Shown one piece after another: positions 1-5,391 of a DNA stretch of 6,906 bases. Where the stretch lies: positions 1 through 6,906 of the forward strand of contig JAOUFP010000154.1 of NCBI GenBank assembly GCA_029858145.1. The letters are read 5' to 3'. Source of the stretch: Nitrospirota bacterium (GTDB taxonomy: Bacteria; Nitrospirota; Thermodesulfovibrionia; Thermodesulfovibrionales; UBA6898). Every line of letters begins with the position of its first letter. Within the stretch, counting starts at the first letter, position 1. The translations under genes and the position numbers were made by a program. Under the pieces are notes generated by a model. That model searched no databases. It saw only the letters and a list, made by a program, of their open reading frames with translations, and was not told where the DNA came from.

Positions 1-1408
1 CATTGTCACCGTCCATGCGCTCCGGGGTCGCGGTTAAGCCAAGCAAAATCTTTGGGGCAAAGTTCGCGAATATCGGGCGATAGCTTGCCGCAGTCCCATG
101 ATGCGCCTCGTCGACAACGATATAGTCATAATAGTCACTGCCTACCTGTTCCCAGAGGCGCCGATTTGCAAGCATTCCCACTGAACAAAACAAATGTTCC
201 ATTCGATTGGCTTGAAACTGGCCAACCAGCAACTCTCCAAAGTTCTGGTCTCTGAGGATATTGCTGAAGGTTGCTTGTGCCTGCTGGAGAATTTCTTGGC
301 GATGGGCTACGTATAAGATACGTGCCTGTCTTTGCCTTTGTTCAAAGAACCGTTTAAAGTCGAACGCGGCAACCACAGTCTTGCCGGTACCGGTAGCCGC
401 AATAACCAGATTACGCCACCGCCCATGAAAGGTCCGCTCCCGTTCCAATGCTTCAAGGATTCGCTCCTGAAAGGGGTGAGGCTGAAGATCAAAAAATACC
501 GCTGGCCCTGTATAATGAGGATTACGAGCACGGTCAATGGCAGTTCGGAAGAGCCCCGGATTCTCGGGATCAAAGGGGACAAACTCACGACTATTCCAAT
601 AAGTTTCAAACTCAACGGTGAACTTTTCGAGGATATGCGCCATGTCCTGGGAAGTTACCTTAAGGTTCCACTCAAGCCCGCTAGTAATCGCAGCATGTGA
701 CATGTTGGCAGAGCCGATATAGGCTGTCGAAAAACCAGAATTGCGTTTGAATTGGTATGCCTTGGCATGCAATCTGGTTCGTTCGATATCGTAGGACACT
801 CGAACCCGAACGTTTGGCATCCTTGCAAGCCATTCGACAGCTGGTGCATCAGAGGCGCCCATGTAGGAAGTCGTGATTAATCTGACAGGGACATGACGGT
901 CACGCAAATCCTCAAAAGCCGGCATCAACAGTCGTAGCCCAGACCATTTGATAAAAGAGACCAGCACGTCCACTTCATCAGCGGAGCGCATCTCTTCATG
1001 TAACTCGTGGGCAAGTTGCGGTTCTTGAGGTGAGCCGGTGAAGAGACTGCTTTCAGCTATTGGAGTATGAGGGCGTGGTATTCCTGATTTGCCATAGTTC
1101 GGTGGGGTAATTTCCAGGAGCACTGGTTTTGTATTCTGAACAAGTTTATGCTTCCCGAAATGACTTTTGCCCGGCTCTTCTGAAACCTGCCCGAGAATCC
1201 GATTGCAAAGTGCAAGACGCTTTTCAGTGTCAGTCTCCTCGCGTAGGGCCTGCTCCAAAACCTTTGCAACAAAGGCAGCATAACGAGAAGGCTGTTCCTC
1301 AGGGGCAATCTTACCAAAGACGGTTCTAAGTTCTGGATGCTGAGCAAGCGCATCGCGGAGGTACTCATCGAGCAGCGCTTCGTATATGCCGTGCGCAATT
1401 GGCTTCAT
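1..1408 (-). CDS. PLD-like domain / DEAH-box superfamily 2 helicase, C-terminal part beyond the left edge
   Basis: The frame is open for 469 codons from the ATG at 1408 to the window edge, so this is the N-terminal part of a larger protein. Residues about 130-270 form a phospholipase-D-like domain with LHAKAYQF (H214, K216) and GSAN (N235). The Asp of the classic HKD motif is not obvious. A helicase core follows: Walker A AATGTGKT at 337-344, motif Ia VAHRQE at 367-372, DEAH at 433-436 and motif III TAT at 459-461. This order matches the PLD-DEAD/DEAH-DUF3427 family of ATP-dependent DNA helicases or translocases, usually about 1000 residues, so the second RecA domain and any DUF3427 region would lie off the left edge. 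The start overlaps the stop of the upstream NUDIX gene as ATGA, which implies translational coupling. A role in DNA repair or phage defence is inference. Family assignment is confident. Confidence 0.9.
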   Translation of the reverse strand, partial: MKPIAHGIYEALLDEYLRDALAQHPELRTVFGKIAPEEQPSRYAAFVAKVLEQALREETDTEKRLALCNRILGQVSEEPGKSHFGKHKLVQNTKPVLLEITPPNYGKSGIPRPHTPIAESSLFTGSPQEPQLAHELHEEMRSADEVDVLVSFIKWSGLRLLMPAFEDLRDRHVPVRLITTSYMGASDAPAVEWLARMPNVRVRVSYDIERTRLHAKAYQFKRNSGFSTAYIGSANMSHAAITSGLEWNLKVTSQDMAHILEKFTVEFETYWNSREFVPFDPENPGLFRTAIDRARNPHYTGPAVFFDLQPHPFQERILEALERERTFHGRWRNLVIAATGTGKTVVAAFDFKRFFEQRQRQARILYVAHRQEILQQAQATFSNILRDQNFGELLVGQFQANRMEHLFCSVGMLANRRLWEQVGSDYYDYIVVDEAHHGTAASYRPIFANFAPKILLGLTATPERMDGDN

Positions 1409-1809
1409 GGGCTAACAGCTCTGAGCCTTGAAAGGTAGCTCTCAATCACCGGCCAATCCGCCTCTGCCCAGTCTAAGGTATTTAGTTTTTCCGGCGGCAG
1501 CCAGACAGCAGCTGTGTGTTCATGCAACGTTATTTCGCCGGATTCTATAGTACAGACAAACGGATATAGAGTGACGGTAAACGTGGGGTAGTGATGCGTT
1601 TGAGGAGGCAAGGCGCGCCCTATGTTTATATGAAGACCAAGTTCCTCAATAAGTTCGCGCCGCAGGCAATCTTCGGACAATTCGAAGGGATCGATCTTGC
1701 CTCCGGGGAACTCCCATTTGAGGGGCAGACTCATCGAATTACTTCTTTGTGTGGCAAGTACTTTCCCCTCGTTTTCTATGATGGCGCAGGCTACTTGTAA
1801 ATGCTTCAT
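1405..1809 (-). CDS. MutT-like NUDIX (deoxy)nucleoside triphosphate pyrophosphohydrolase
   Basis: This 134-aa protein carries a perfect NUDIX box GX5EX7REUXEEXGU at residues 37-59 (G37, E43, R51-E52, E55-E56, G58), preceded by the WEFPGGK stretch typical of MutT. The N-terminal strand VACAIIENEGKVLATQR and the length match 8-oxo-dGTP or (deoxy)NTP pyrophosphatases, which hydrolyse damaged nucleoside triphosphates to the monophosphate and PPi in the cytoplasm. The ATG at 1809 is chosen because the frame upstream has only a TTG (1878) and a GTG (1818), and the TTG would precede the likely transcription start. No strong Shine-Dalgarno is visible. The stop overlaps the helicase start by four bases, so the two make one transcription unit and may work together. 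Substrate specificity cannot be read from the sequence. Confidence 0.93.
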   Translation of the reverse strand: MKHLQVACAIIENEGKVLATQRSNSMSLPLKWEFPGGKIDPFELSEDCLRRELIEELGLHINIGRALPPQTHHYPTFTVTLYPFVCTIESGEITLHEHTAAVWLPPEKLNTLDWAEADWPVIESYLSRLRAVSP

Positions 1810-1866
1810 GAAAGACACAATAAAACGGTAATCCCCACTCTCCACAAGTTCAAAATTACTTTCGCA

Positions 1867-1875
1867 AGTATAGCA
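1867..1875 (-). promoter_or_regulatory. Extended -10 promoter for the NUDIX-helicase unit
   Basis: On the minus strand the sequence TGC-TATACT forms an extended -10 element (five of six matches to TATAAT plus TGN). No good -35 is present at 16-18 bp; the best TTGATT sits 20 bp upstream. Transcription would begin near 1860, leaving a leader of about 50 nt before the ATG at 1809. It is a visual match only. Confidence 0.42.
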
Positions 1876-1912
1876 CAAACAATTCTTTGAAAAATCAACA
1901 ATTTAAAGCGGT

Positions 1913-2030
1913 GAGCAATGCAACAATTTCATAAAAGGCAATTACGAGCAATGAGCACCAGTAGTAAAAAAAGTTCATTGTTCATGGCTTATAGCTCATG
2001 GGAAAACAGTAGCGAGTACCGAGCAATGAG
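1913..2030. repeat. Degenerate GAGCAATGAG repeats, partly inverted
   Basis: GAGCAATG occurs at 1913-1920, and GAGCAATGAG at 1946-1955 and again at 2021-2030. The segment 1974-1983 (TTCATTGTTC) can pair with 1946-1955 over ten positions if two G-U pairs are allowed, around an A-rich loop. The unit is short and unevenly spaced, so this is not a CRISPR array. Function is unknown. Confidence 0.5.
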
Positions 2031-2150
2031 TCATAAAAGATCGTGATCAGTGACTGGAGCCGAGAGGCCGCCTCGAAGGCCCGCAGTAAAGCCAGGCACT
2101 CGGGACGGACTCCGGCTGATATTGAAATTTATCCAATCACCTTGGAGCGG

Positions 2151-2636
2151 TTATTTACCCTCTTCGATCTTTTTGAGCTCCTTCAGAAAATCCTTATTCT
2201 CCGGTATGCCTTCCTGTATGTAACGAATGATGCCGCTCTTATCGATAAGATAGGTGATTCTGTTGCTGCCGTAGAGCGCCCGCATCTTTCCGTCCGCATC
2301 CGAGAGGAGCGGGAAGGTGAACTTGTACTGCTCGCTGAATTTCTTGTGCGTCTCGATACTGTCAGGGCTCACACCCAGCACCTGGGCGTTGAGGCGTTCG
2401 AAGTCCGCGATGTCCTTCTGGAACGCCTGCATCTCGTCTGTTCAGACGGGTGTGAAATCCTTGAAATACAAGGCGAGCACCACATGCTTCCTGCCGCTGA
2501 AATCAGCAAGCCTGATCACCCCCTGAGAGGAGTCCGTCTCGAAGAGCGGCGCCTTGTCCCCAACCTGCAGGCCTGAGGCATGCGCCGGCAGGCCAAGCAG
2601 CAGAACGATGAAACCGAAAAATAACCTTTGCATCAT
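2151..2636 (-). CDS. Exported selenocysteine peroxiredoxin (AhpC/TSA, BCP-like), read through in-frame TGA
   Basis: The gene encodes 161 residues if TGA at 2442-2444 is read as selenocysteine (U65). The frame is unbroken on both sides: residues 1-64 hold a signal peptide (about 1-21, ending PAHA-SG) and the VGDKAPLF / ALYFKDFTPV region, and after the TGA come TDEMQAFQKDI and the LGVSPDS, FPLLSD and TYLIDKSGIIRY blocks of peroxiredoxins. Family members have Cys exactly at this point (FTPGCTxE), so TGA replaces the peroxidatic Cys in a T-x-x-U motif. No other Cys exists in the protein and the resolving position of E. coli BCP is Gln, implying a one-Sec mechanism with an external reductant. The role is reduction of H2O2 or organic peroxides outside the inner membrane. 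Two adjacent ATGs (2636, 2633) follow a GGGGG Shine-Dalgarno; the second has better spacing. It is last in the rubrerythrin operon. A nonsense mutation is the alternative, but less likely. Confidence 0.9.
2393..2444 (-). promoter_or_regulatory. Bacterial SECIS-like hairpin with the Sec UGA of the peroxiredoxin
   Basis: The UGA is at 2444-2442. Fourteen bases downstream a seven-base-pair stem GGCGUUC/GAACGCC (2421-2427 with 2393-2399) begins. After a two-base CA bulge it continues as GAAG/CUUC (2415-2418 with 2400-2403). The apical loop (2404-2414) is 11 nt and starts with G. The loop begins 28 nt after the UGA, where bacterial SECIS elements place the SelB-binding loop. The loop is rather long and its fine structure is uncertain. 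The arms also encode conserved protein sequence. Confidence 0.68.
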
Positions 2637-2744
2637 ATCCCCCTTTCCCTGTCCCCTGTCAGTTTGCGAAAACCGTCTTTGCGGGCTGCAGAATATAAGA
2701 TGATGCGTTTTCCTGTATCCCCTTATGTTTTCTCTTCCGCAGCT

Positions 2745-3077
2745 TTATTTCTTTTCCGATTCTTCCAGGATCACGAGCGCCTGGGTCTCGCCCAATGAGA
2801 ACATCTCGCTGACCTTTCCCTTTACCCGTATCTTTGACCCCTTTTTCGGCAGGGCCCTGTCTGTGACGACCGTGATTGTGCCTGTCCCGTCATCCACCAC
2901 AAAGTACTTCAAAACAAAGAAGGAGAAGGTTTCGGTGACCTCACCTGATACCGTGACCGTCTTGCCGTCGTAATCCCTCGGGTTGTCGGTGATCTTGCTG
3001 ATGGGAGTGGTGAGTATGCCGTTGCAGGCCAGCGCGACGGACGCGAGTAAAAACAGCAAAAGCGCAGTCTTTTTCAT
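2745..3077 (-). CDS. Small exported OB-fold protein
   Basis: This 110-aa protein starts with a clear signal peptide (KK, then LLLFLLASVALA, Cys18). Cleavage could follow ALA by signal peptidase I; the site only loosely resembles a lipobox, so lipidation at Cys18 is possible but unproven. The mature part has the alternating beta pattern of an OB-fold: DYDGKTVTVSGEVTE, YFVVDDGTGTITVVTD, and GSKIRVKGKVSE. This resembles small periplasmic OB-fold domains (tRNA_anti/YgiW-like), which are assumed to bind ligands or partners. The start at 3077 has an AAGGAG Shine-Dalgarno. It lies between the rubrerythrin-like gene (48-bp gap) and the Sec-peroxiredoxin (108-bp gap) in one orientation, suggesting a part in the same envelope stress response. 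No enzymatic residues are recognised. Confidence 0.85.
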   Translation of the reverse strand: MKKTALLLFLLASVALACNGILTTPISKITDNPRDYDGKTVTVSGEVTETFSFFVLKYFVVDDGTGTITVVTDRALPKKGSKIRVKGKVSEMFSLGETQALVILEESEKK

Positions 3078-3100
3078 TTCAGCTCCTTGATTTTAGTCAC

Positions 3101-3115
3101 CATACCTCAGGTATG
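3101..3115 (-). other. Small hairpin between rubrerythrin-like and OB-fold genes
   Basis: The inverted repeat CATACC-TCA-GGTATG makes a six-base-pair stem with a three-base loop inside the 48-bp gap, just upstream of the Shine-Dalgarno of the OB-fold gene. No T-tract follows on the minus strand, so it is not a standard terminator. It could be an mRNA processing or stabilising element, or chance. Confidence 0.4.
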
Positions 3116-3125
3116 CTGTGTCCTG

Positions 3126-3611
3126 CTATCCTTCCACGATGCTGTGCTCGTCCCACATAAACCAGTTCCCCGTGTCCGAGAGGAACGAGTAGGTATTCTG
3201 GAAGATGGCGAAGTGTTCTTCTTCGTCTTTGATGAGGCAGTCGAAAAAGTTTTTCTCTTGAGCATTCGCAGCCTGCGAAGACGCCTTTTTGTAAAACGCG
3301 ATCGCCTCCGCTTCCATCTTCATCGCCAATTTGAATGCGTCCAGTTCGTCTGCGGTCGAGGCAACCTGCTTCAGCATGTCCTGTTTGTGCTGGTCGAAGA
3401 TCTTCTTCATGTCCTTGAGCGGGGTCGCCTCAGCAGGAGTGAATGCCTTCCCCTTCTGCACGTTGATCGCGCAGGCGATATGGTATTTTTCATCATCCGC
3501 GATGCTCAGGAACATCTTCTTGCCGACGGGGTTGTTCGTCTTGCCGGCGCACTGCGTGTAGAAATCCACCGCCTCCTGCTCCATTTTTACAGCCATTTCA
3601 ATTGTGTTCAT
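3126..3611 (-). CDS. Rubrerythrin-like / ferritin-like di-iron protein
   Basis: The 161-aa protein is a four-helix ferritin-like domain with two repeated ligand patterns: ExxxxxxY (E11-Y18) with ExxH (E41-H44), and E100-Y107 with E130-H133. These are the Glu and His residues that bind the di-iron centre in rubrerythrins. No C-terminal rubredoxin CxxC pair is present, so it is a rubredoxin-less erythrin. Such proteins reduce peroxide in anaerobes or handle iron in the cytoplasm. There is no signal peptide. A strong AAGGAGGGG Shine-Dalgarno precedes the ATG at 3611. It is the second gene of the minus-strand unit, between the small Cys-tail protein (66-bp gap) and the OB-fold protein, and shares the operon with a peroxiredoxin, which supports a peroxide-defence role. 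Confidence 0.92.
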   Translation of the reverse strand: MNTIEMAVKMEQEAVDFYTQCAGKTNNPVGKKMFLSIADDEKYHIACAINVQKGKAFTPAEATPLKDMKKIFDQHKQDMLKQVASTADELDAFKLAMKMEAEAIAFYKKASSQAANAQEKNFFDCLIKDEEEHFAIFQNTYSFLSDTGNWFMWDEHSIVEG

Positions 3612-3677
3612 TCTCCCCTCCTTGCAATTATGTTTTCATTCAATGCTCTACCGCCCCGCGGTATCATCACCTGACTG

Positions 3678-3848
3678 TCAGCATCCCGGCTCGCCGGGAT
3701 GGCCGCAGCAGTCCTGCCGGTTTTTGATCTTGACCGCGTTGTTTCTGAGCAAAAGCGATATCTTTTTCCCCAGCGGCATCGGCCCCGAGAGGTTCGTGAA
3801 GAAATCCCGGATGCTCGGCCTGTCTTTTTTGCCTGAATGGTCTTCCAT
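3678..3848 (-). CDS. Small conserved-looking protein with Cys-rich C-terminal tail
   Basis: The predicted protein has 56 residues. A charged N-terminus and a basic stretch (LGKKISLLLRNNAVKIKNR) are followed by the C-terminal tail CCGHPGEPGC (C47, C48, H50, C56). I recall similar CCGxxGxPGC tails on small uncharacterised proteins of Deltaproteobacteria and related anaerobes, but could not verify this. The Cys/His pattern could bind a metal or take part in thiol chemistry; the function is unknown. The ATG at 3848 is chosen because GGGAG lies eight bases upstream, and because the in-frame ATG at 3872 lies inside the -10 element of the promoter. It is the first gene of the rubrerythrin unit. The tail codons lie in an eight-base-pair inverted repeat (3682-3701). 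Confidence 0.72.
   Translation of the reverse strand: MEDHSGKKDRPSIRDFFTNLSGPMPLGKKISLLLRNNAVKIKNRQDCCGHPGEPGC
3682..3701 (-). other. GC-rich hairpin at the 3' end of the Cys-tail gene
   Basis: CATCCCGG-CTCG-CCGGGATG is a perfect eight-base-pair inverted repeat with a four-base loop. It ends just before the stop codon of the 56-aa protein and encodes part of its GHPGEPGC tail. No T-run follows, so it is more likely an mRNA structure that separates or protects the transcript of the first gene from the rest, or a by-product of the Gly/Pro codons. Confidence 0.45.
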
Positions 3849-3870
3849 GAAACAATCTCCCTTTTCCCTC

Positions 3871-3899
3871 ATTGTATAACCGGGACGGTCATTTGGCAA
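3871..3899 (-). promoter_or_regulatory. Sigma70-type promoter of the rubrerythrin-peroxiredoxin unit
   Basis: TTGCCA (3894-3899) and TACAAT (3871-3876) on the minus strand are separated by exactly 17 bp and match consensus at five of six positions each. Transcription would start near 3864, giving a leader of about 16 nt that contains the GGGAG Shine-Dalgarno of the 56-aa gene. It lies in the divergent gap shared with the Sec-MsrA gene. Confidence 0.68.
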
Positions 3900-4024
3900 C
3901 CTGTATGCAGCGCCATTGTAAAGGAAGCACAGGGCATTTCATATTTTCTTCAAAACGTTCAGGTACGATTATAACATTGGAATCCGGAACAAATTTAATG
4001 CGGGCGGAAAAGATGGGAGAGGTT

Positions 4025-4816
4025 ATGAGAAACCACTATACGAAAATGATTCTGAGCGTTATATTACTGTCAGGATTCTGGTATATGCACGCAGGGAAGG
4101 GGGAAACGATGGATGCGCATACAAAGCATGCAGTTACCGGCTCGGCATTGCCTCAGATAGACACAGCTCAGCCGGAACATACCGAGACCGCGACGTTCGC
4201 CCTCGGCTGATTCTGGGGGCCTGACTCCCGGTTCGGGAGCATCCCCGGCGTGGTGAGGACCCGCGTCGGTTACAGCGGCGGCTCTTCGCAGGGGCCAACG
4301 TACCGGAGCATCGGCGACCACAGCGAGGCGGTGCAGATCGATTATGATCCTTCTGTCATTTCCTACAAGGAACTGCTCGCAATCTTCTGGGAATCACATG
4401 ACCCCGCGGAAAGGTCCTGGTCGCAGCAGTACCGGGTCGCCATCTTCTGTCATGACGAAGCACAAAAGAGGCTTGCCCTCGAATCAAGGGACGGAGAGGC
4501 CGCAAAGAGGAAAGAGACGATCCGTACAGAGGTGCTCCCCTTCACCGGGTTCACCCTTGCCGAGGACTACCACCAGAAATACCGCATTCAGCAGTATAGC
4601 GGGTTCGCCGGCGAGTTAAAGGCGTTCTACCCTGAGATGAAGGATTTTGTGAATTCTACTGCTGCCGCGCGGCTGAACGGCTTTCTCGGAGGGTACGGCA
4701 GCCCGGAACTTCTGAAAAAGGAGATCGACAGCTACGGACTCTCTGAAGAGGCGAGAAAACGGCTTGTCGGACTGCTCTCCTCAGCCCGTTCCGGCTTTAA
4801 AAGCTGTCCTTTGTAA
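4025..4816 (+). CDS. msrA: Exported selenocysteine peptide-methionine (S)-S-oxide reductase MsrA, read through in-frame TGA
   Basis: The gene encodes 263 residues if TGA at 4208-4210 is read as selenocysteine (U62). MsrA carries GCFWG at its active site; here the frame reads TFALG-TGA-FWGPDSRF and goes on without a shift into VRTRVGYSGG, HSEAVQIDYDP and the signature LAEDYHQKY. The TGA is thus exactly at the catalytic Cys. The enzyme reduces methionine-S-sulfoxide in proteins. A hydrophobic N-terminus (about residues 8-23, after RNHYTK) indicates export or membrane anchoring, followed by a short linker. After the catalytic domain comes an extra part with LNGFLGGYG and a terminal KSCPL; C260 could be the resolving thiol. 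The start at 4025 follows GGGAG with five-base spacing; in-frame upstream ATGs lack this. Its promoter is unclear (a weak TTCAAA/TATAAC pair ends near 3975). It diverges from the rubrerythrin operon. Confidence 0.93.
4208..4246 (+). promoter_or_regulatory. Bacterial SECIS hairpin of msrA with its Sec UGA
   Basis: Downstream of the UGA (4208-4210) the segment CUCCCG-GUU-CGGGAG (4225-4239) forms a perfect six-base-pair stem capped by a GUU loop, beginning 21 nt after the UGA. A further GGGG/CCCC pairing (4216-4219 with 4243-4246) can extend it below an internal loop. A short GC stem with G and U in the apical loop at this distance resembles the E. coli fdhF SECIS, the binding site of SelB. Confidence 0.82.
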
Positions 4817-4817
4817 G

Positions 4818-4861
4818 ATCCGGGAGAGGCGCCGCTCCTCATGTCTCATGGCGCCCCGGAT
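4818..4861 (+). terminator. Probable msrA terminator hairpin
   Basis: ATCCGG (4818-4823) pairs with CCGGAT (4856-4861), and GGCGCC (4828-4833) with GGCGCC (4850-4855), giving a twelve-base-pair stem with a four-base GAGA bulge and a 16-base loop. It begins two bases after the msrA stop. The following T-run is weak (CTCTTT), so termination strength is uncertain; it may also act on the convergent pilZ transcript. Confidence 0.55.
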
Positions 4862-4929
4862 ACGCTCTTTAGACGTTCATTTACAGCAGGCCCGGCTTTT
4901 TAACCATCTGATAAAGTGTGCGGACGCAT

Positions 4930-5199
4930 TTACTCAAACATCATCCCGGCCTTGTAAACGCCGTCCTGAACTTTCTGGACCCATTTTATGATCGCGCTCG
5001 TTTCCGAGTTAACGGGGTTGCACAGGAGGGTCATCCTGTCACCTTCTTTTACTTCCTCCACGAGGAATAAGCATGCGCCTGACTTGCTCACATTATAGGT
5101 GATGCCGAGGCTGTAATCCCATTTTGACTGGCTGTCATTGCGCCGGTACTTGATGAGCACATCGGCCGGATGGCGTTCGTATTTTCTGAGTTCTGGCAT
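4930..5199 (-). CDS. Single-domain PilZ protein
   Basis: The 89-aa protein is a stand-alone PilZ domain: RKYER (R5, R9) gives the RxxxR motif, and NVSKSG (N36, S38, G41) gives the (D/N)xSxxG motif that together bind cyclic di-GMP. The C-terminal blocks VKEGDRMTLLCNP and AIIKWVQKV fit the PilZ beta barrel. It probably acts as a cytoplasmic c-di-GMP receptor that passes the signal to a partner protein, for example in motility or surface attachment; the partner is not visible here. The ATG at 5199 follows AGAGGGAA. It is monocistronic as far as seen, convergent with msrA, and driven by a near-consensus promoter at 5289-5318. Confidence 0.9.
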   Translation of the reverse strand: MPELRKYERHPADVLIKYRRNDSQSKWDYSLGITYNVSKSGACLFLVEEVKEGDRMTLLCNPVNSETSAIIKWVQKVQDGVYKAGMMFE

Positions 5200-5276
5200 T
5201 TCCCTCTCTTGTATAACGAGCTTCTCACTGCAGCGAAACCCCTGAAGTTACAGACAGATTGAATGCGTAATTGACC

Positions 5277-5295
5277 TTATAACCATGGTTTATAA
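5277..5295. promoter_or_regulatory. Candidate operator palindrome over the pilZ promoter
   Basis: AACCATGGTT (5281-5290) is a perfect ten-base palindrome. Allowing one extra T at 5291, the arms extend to TTATAACCATGGTT/ATAA. It overlaps the -10 element and predicted start of the pilZ promoter, where a repressor would block transcription. The binding protein is unknown. Confidence 0.42.
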
Positions 5296-5318
5296 ATCAT
5301 AGACTGCCATATTGTCAA
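5289..5318 (-). promoter_or_regulatory. Sigma70-type promoter of pilZ
   Basis: On the minus strand a perfect TTGACA (5313-5318) is 18 bp from TATAAA (5289-5294, five of six matches). Transcription would start near 5282, leaving a leader of about 80 nt before the pilZ ATG at 5199. Confidence 0.66.
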
Positions 5319-5391
5319 TAAAATAATTCAAAGTGTCGCACCAATTTAGAAATGTCCGCTTTTTACCAATAAGGATAGTCTGCCCCATCCC

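Larger units (their letters stand above)
1810..2150. other. Gene-free spacer between NUDIX unit and stress operon
   Basis: No coding sequence is supported here. The left part (to about 1900) holds the probable promoter of the NUDIX-helicase unit. The middle (1913-2030) holds degenerate GAGCAATGAG repeats in AT-rich DNA. The right part (2041-2150) is GC-richer 3' flank of the peroxiredoxin gene, with short self-complementary stretches such as GAGGCCGCCTC but no T-tract that would make a convincing terminator. The change in texture near 1900-2040 may mark the edge of a transferred segment. Confidence 0.5.

Noticed and set aside
332..700. 122-aa plus-strand ORF and its neighbours in 52-1329
   Set aside because: All lie antisense to, or in other frames of, the continuous PLD-DEAH helicase frame that is open from 1408 to the left edge.
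1405..1878. Longer NUDIX protein starting at TTG 1878
   Set aside because: The extra 23 residues do not look like NUDIX sequence, and the probable transcription start lies downstream of this TTG.
1913..2030. CRISPR array
   Set aside because: Repeat units are only 8-10 bases, uneven in spacing and partly inverted; no cas gene is nearby.
2043..2576. 177-aa plus-strand ORF
   Set aside because: It is antisense to the peroxiredoxin gene and has no recognisable domain; the long open frame is a shadow of that gene's codon usage.
2442..2636. Peroxiredoxin as a pseudogene split by a stop
   Set aside because: No frameshift is needed, the stop is TGA exactly at the catalytic Cys, flanking family motifs are intact, and a second gene in the window shows the same pattern with a better SECIS.
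3087..3674. 195-aa plus-strand ORF
   Set aside because: Antisense to the rubrerythrin-like gene, without family features or a ribosome binding site that decides it.
3671..3681. CTGACTGTCAG palindrome downstream of the 56-aa gene
   Set aside because: Only five base pairs around a single base, with no promoter or T-tract beside it; too short to support a site.
4250..4816. MsrA as a truncated protein starting at GTG 4250
   Set aside because: That start would remove the whole catalytic GxFWG region, which is present in frame upstream together with a signal peptide and Shine-Dalgarno.
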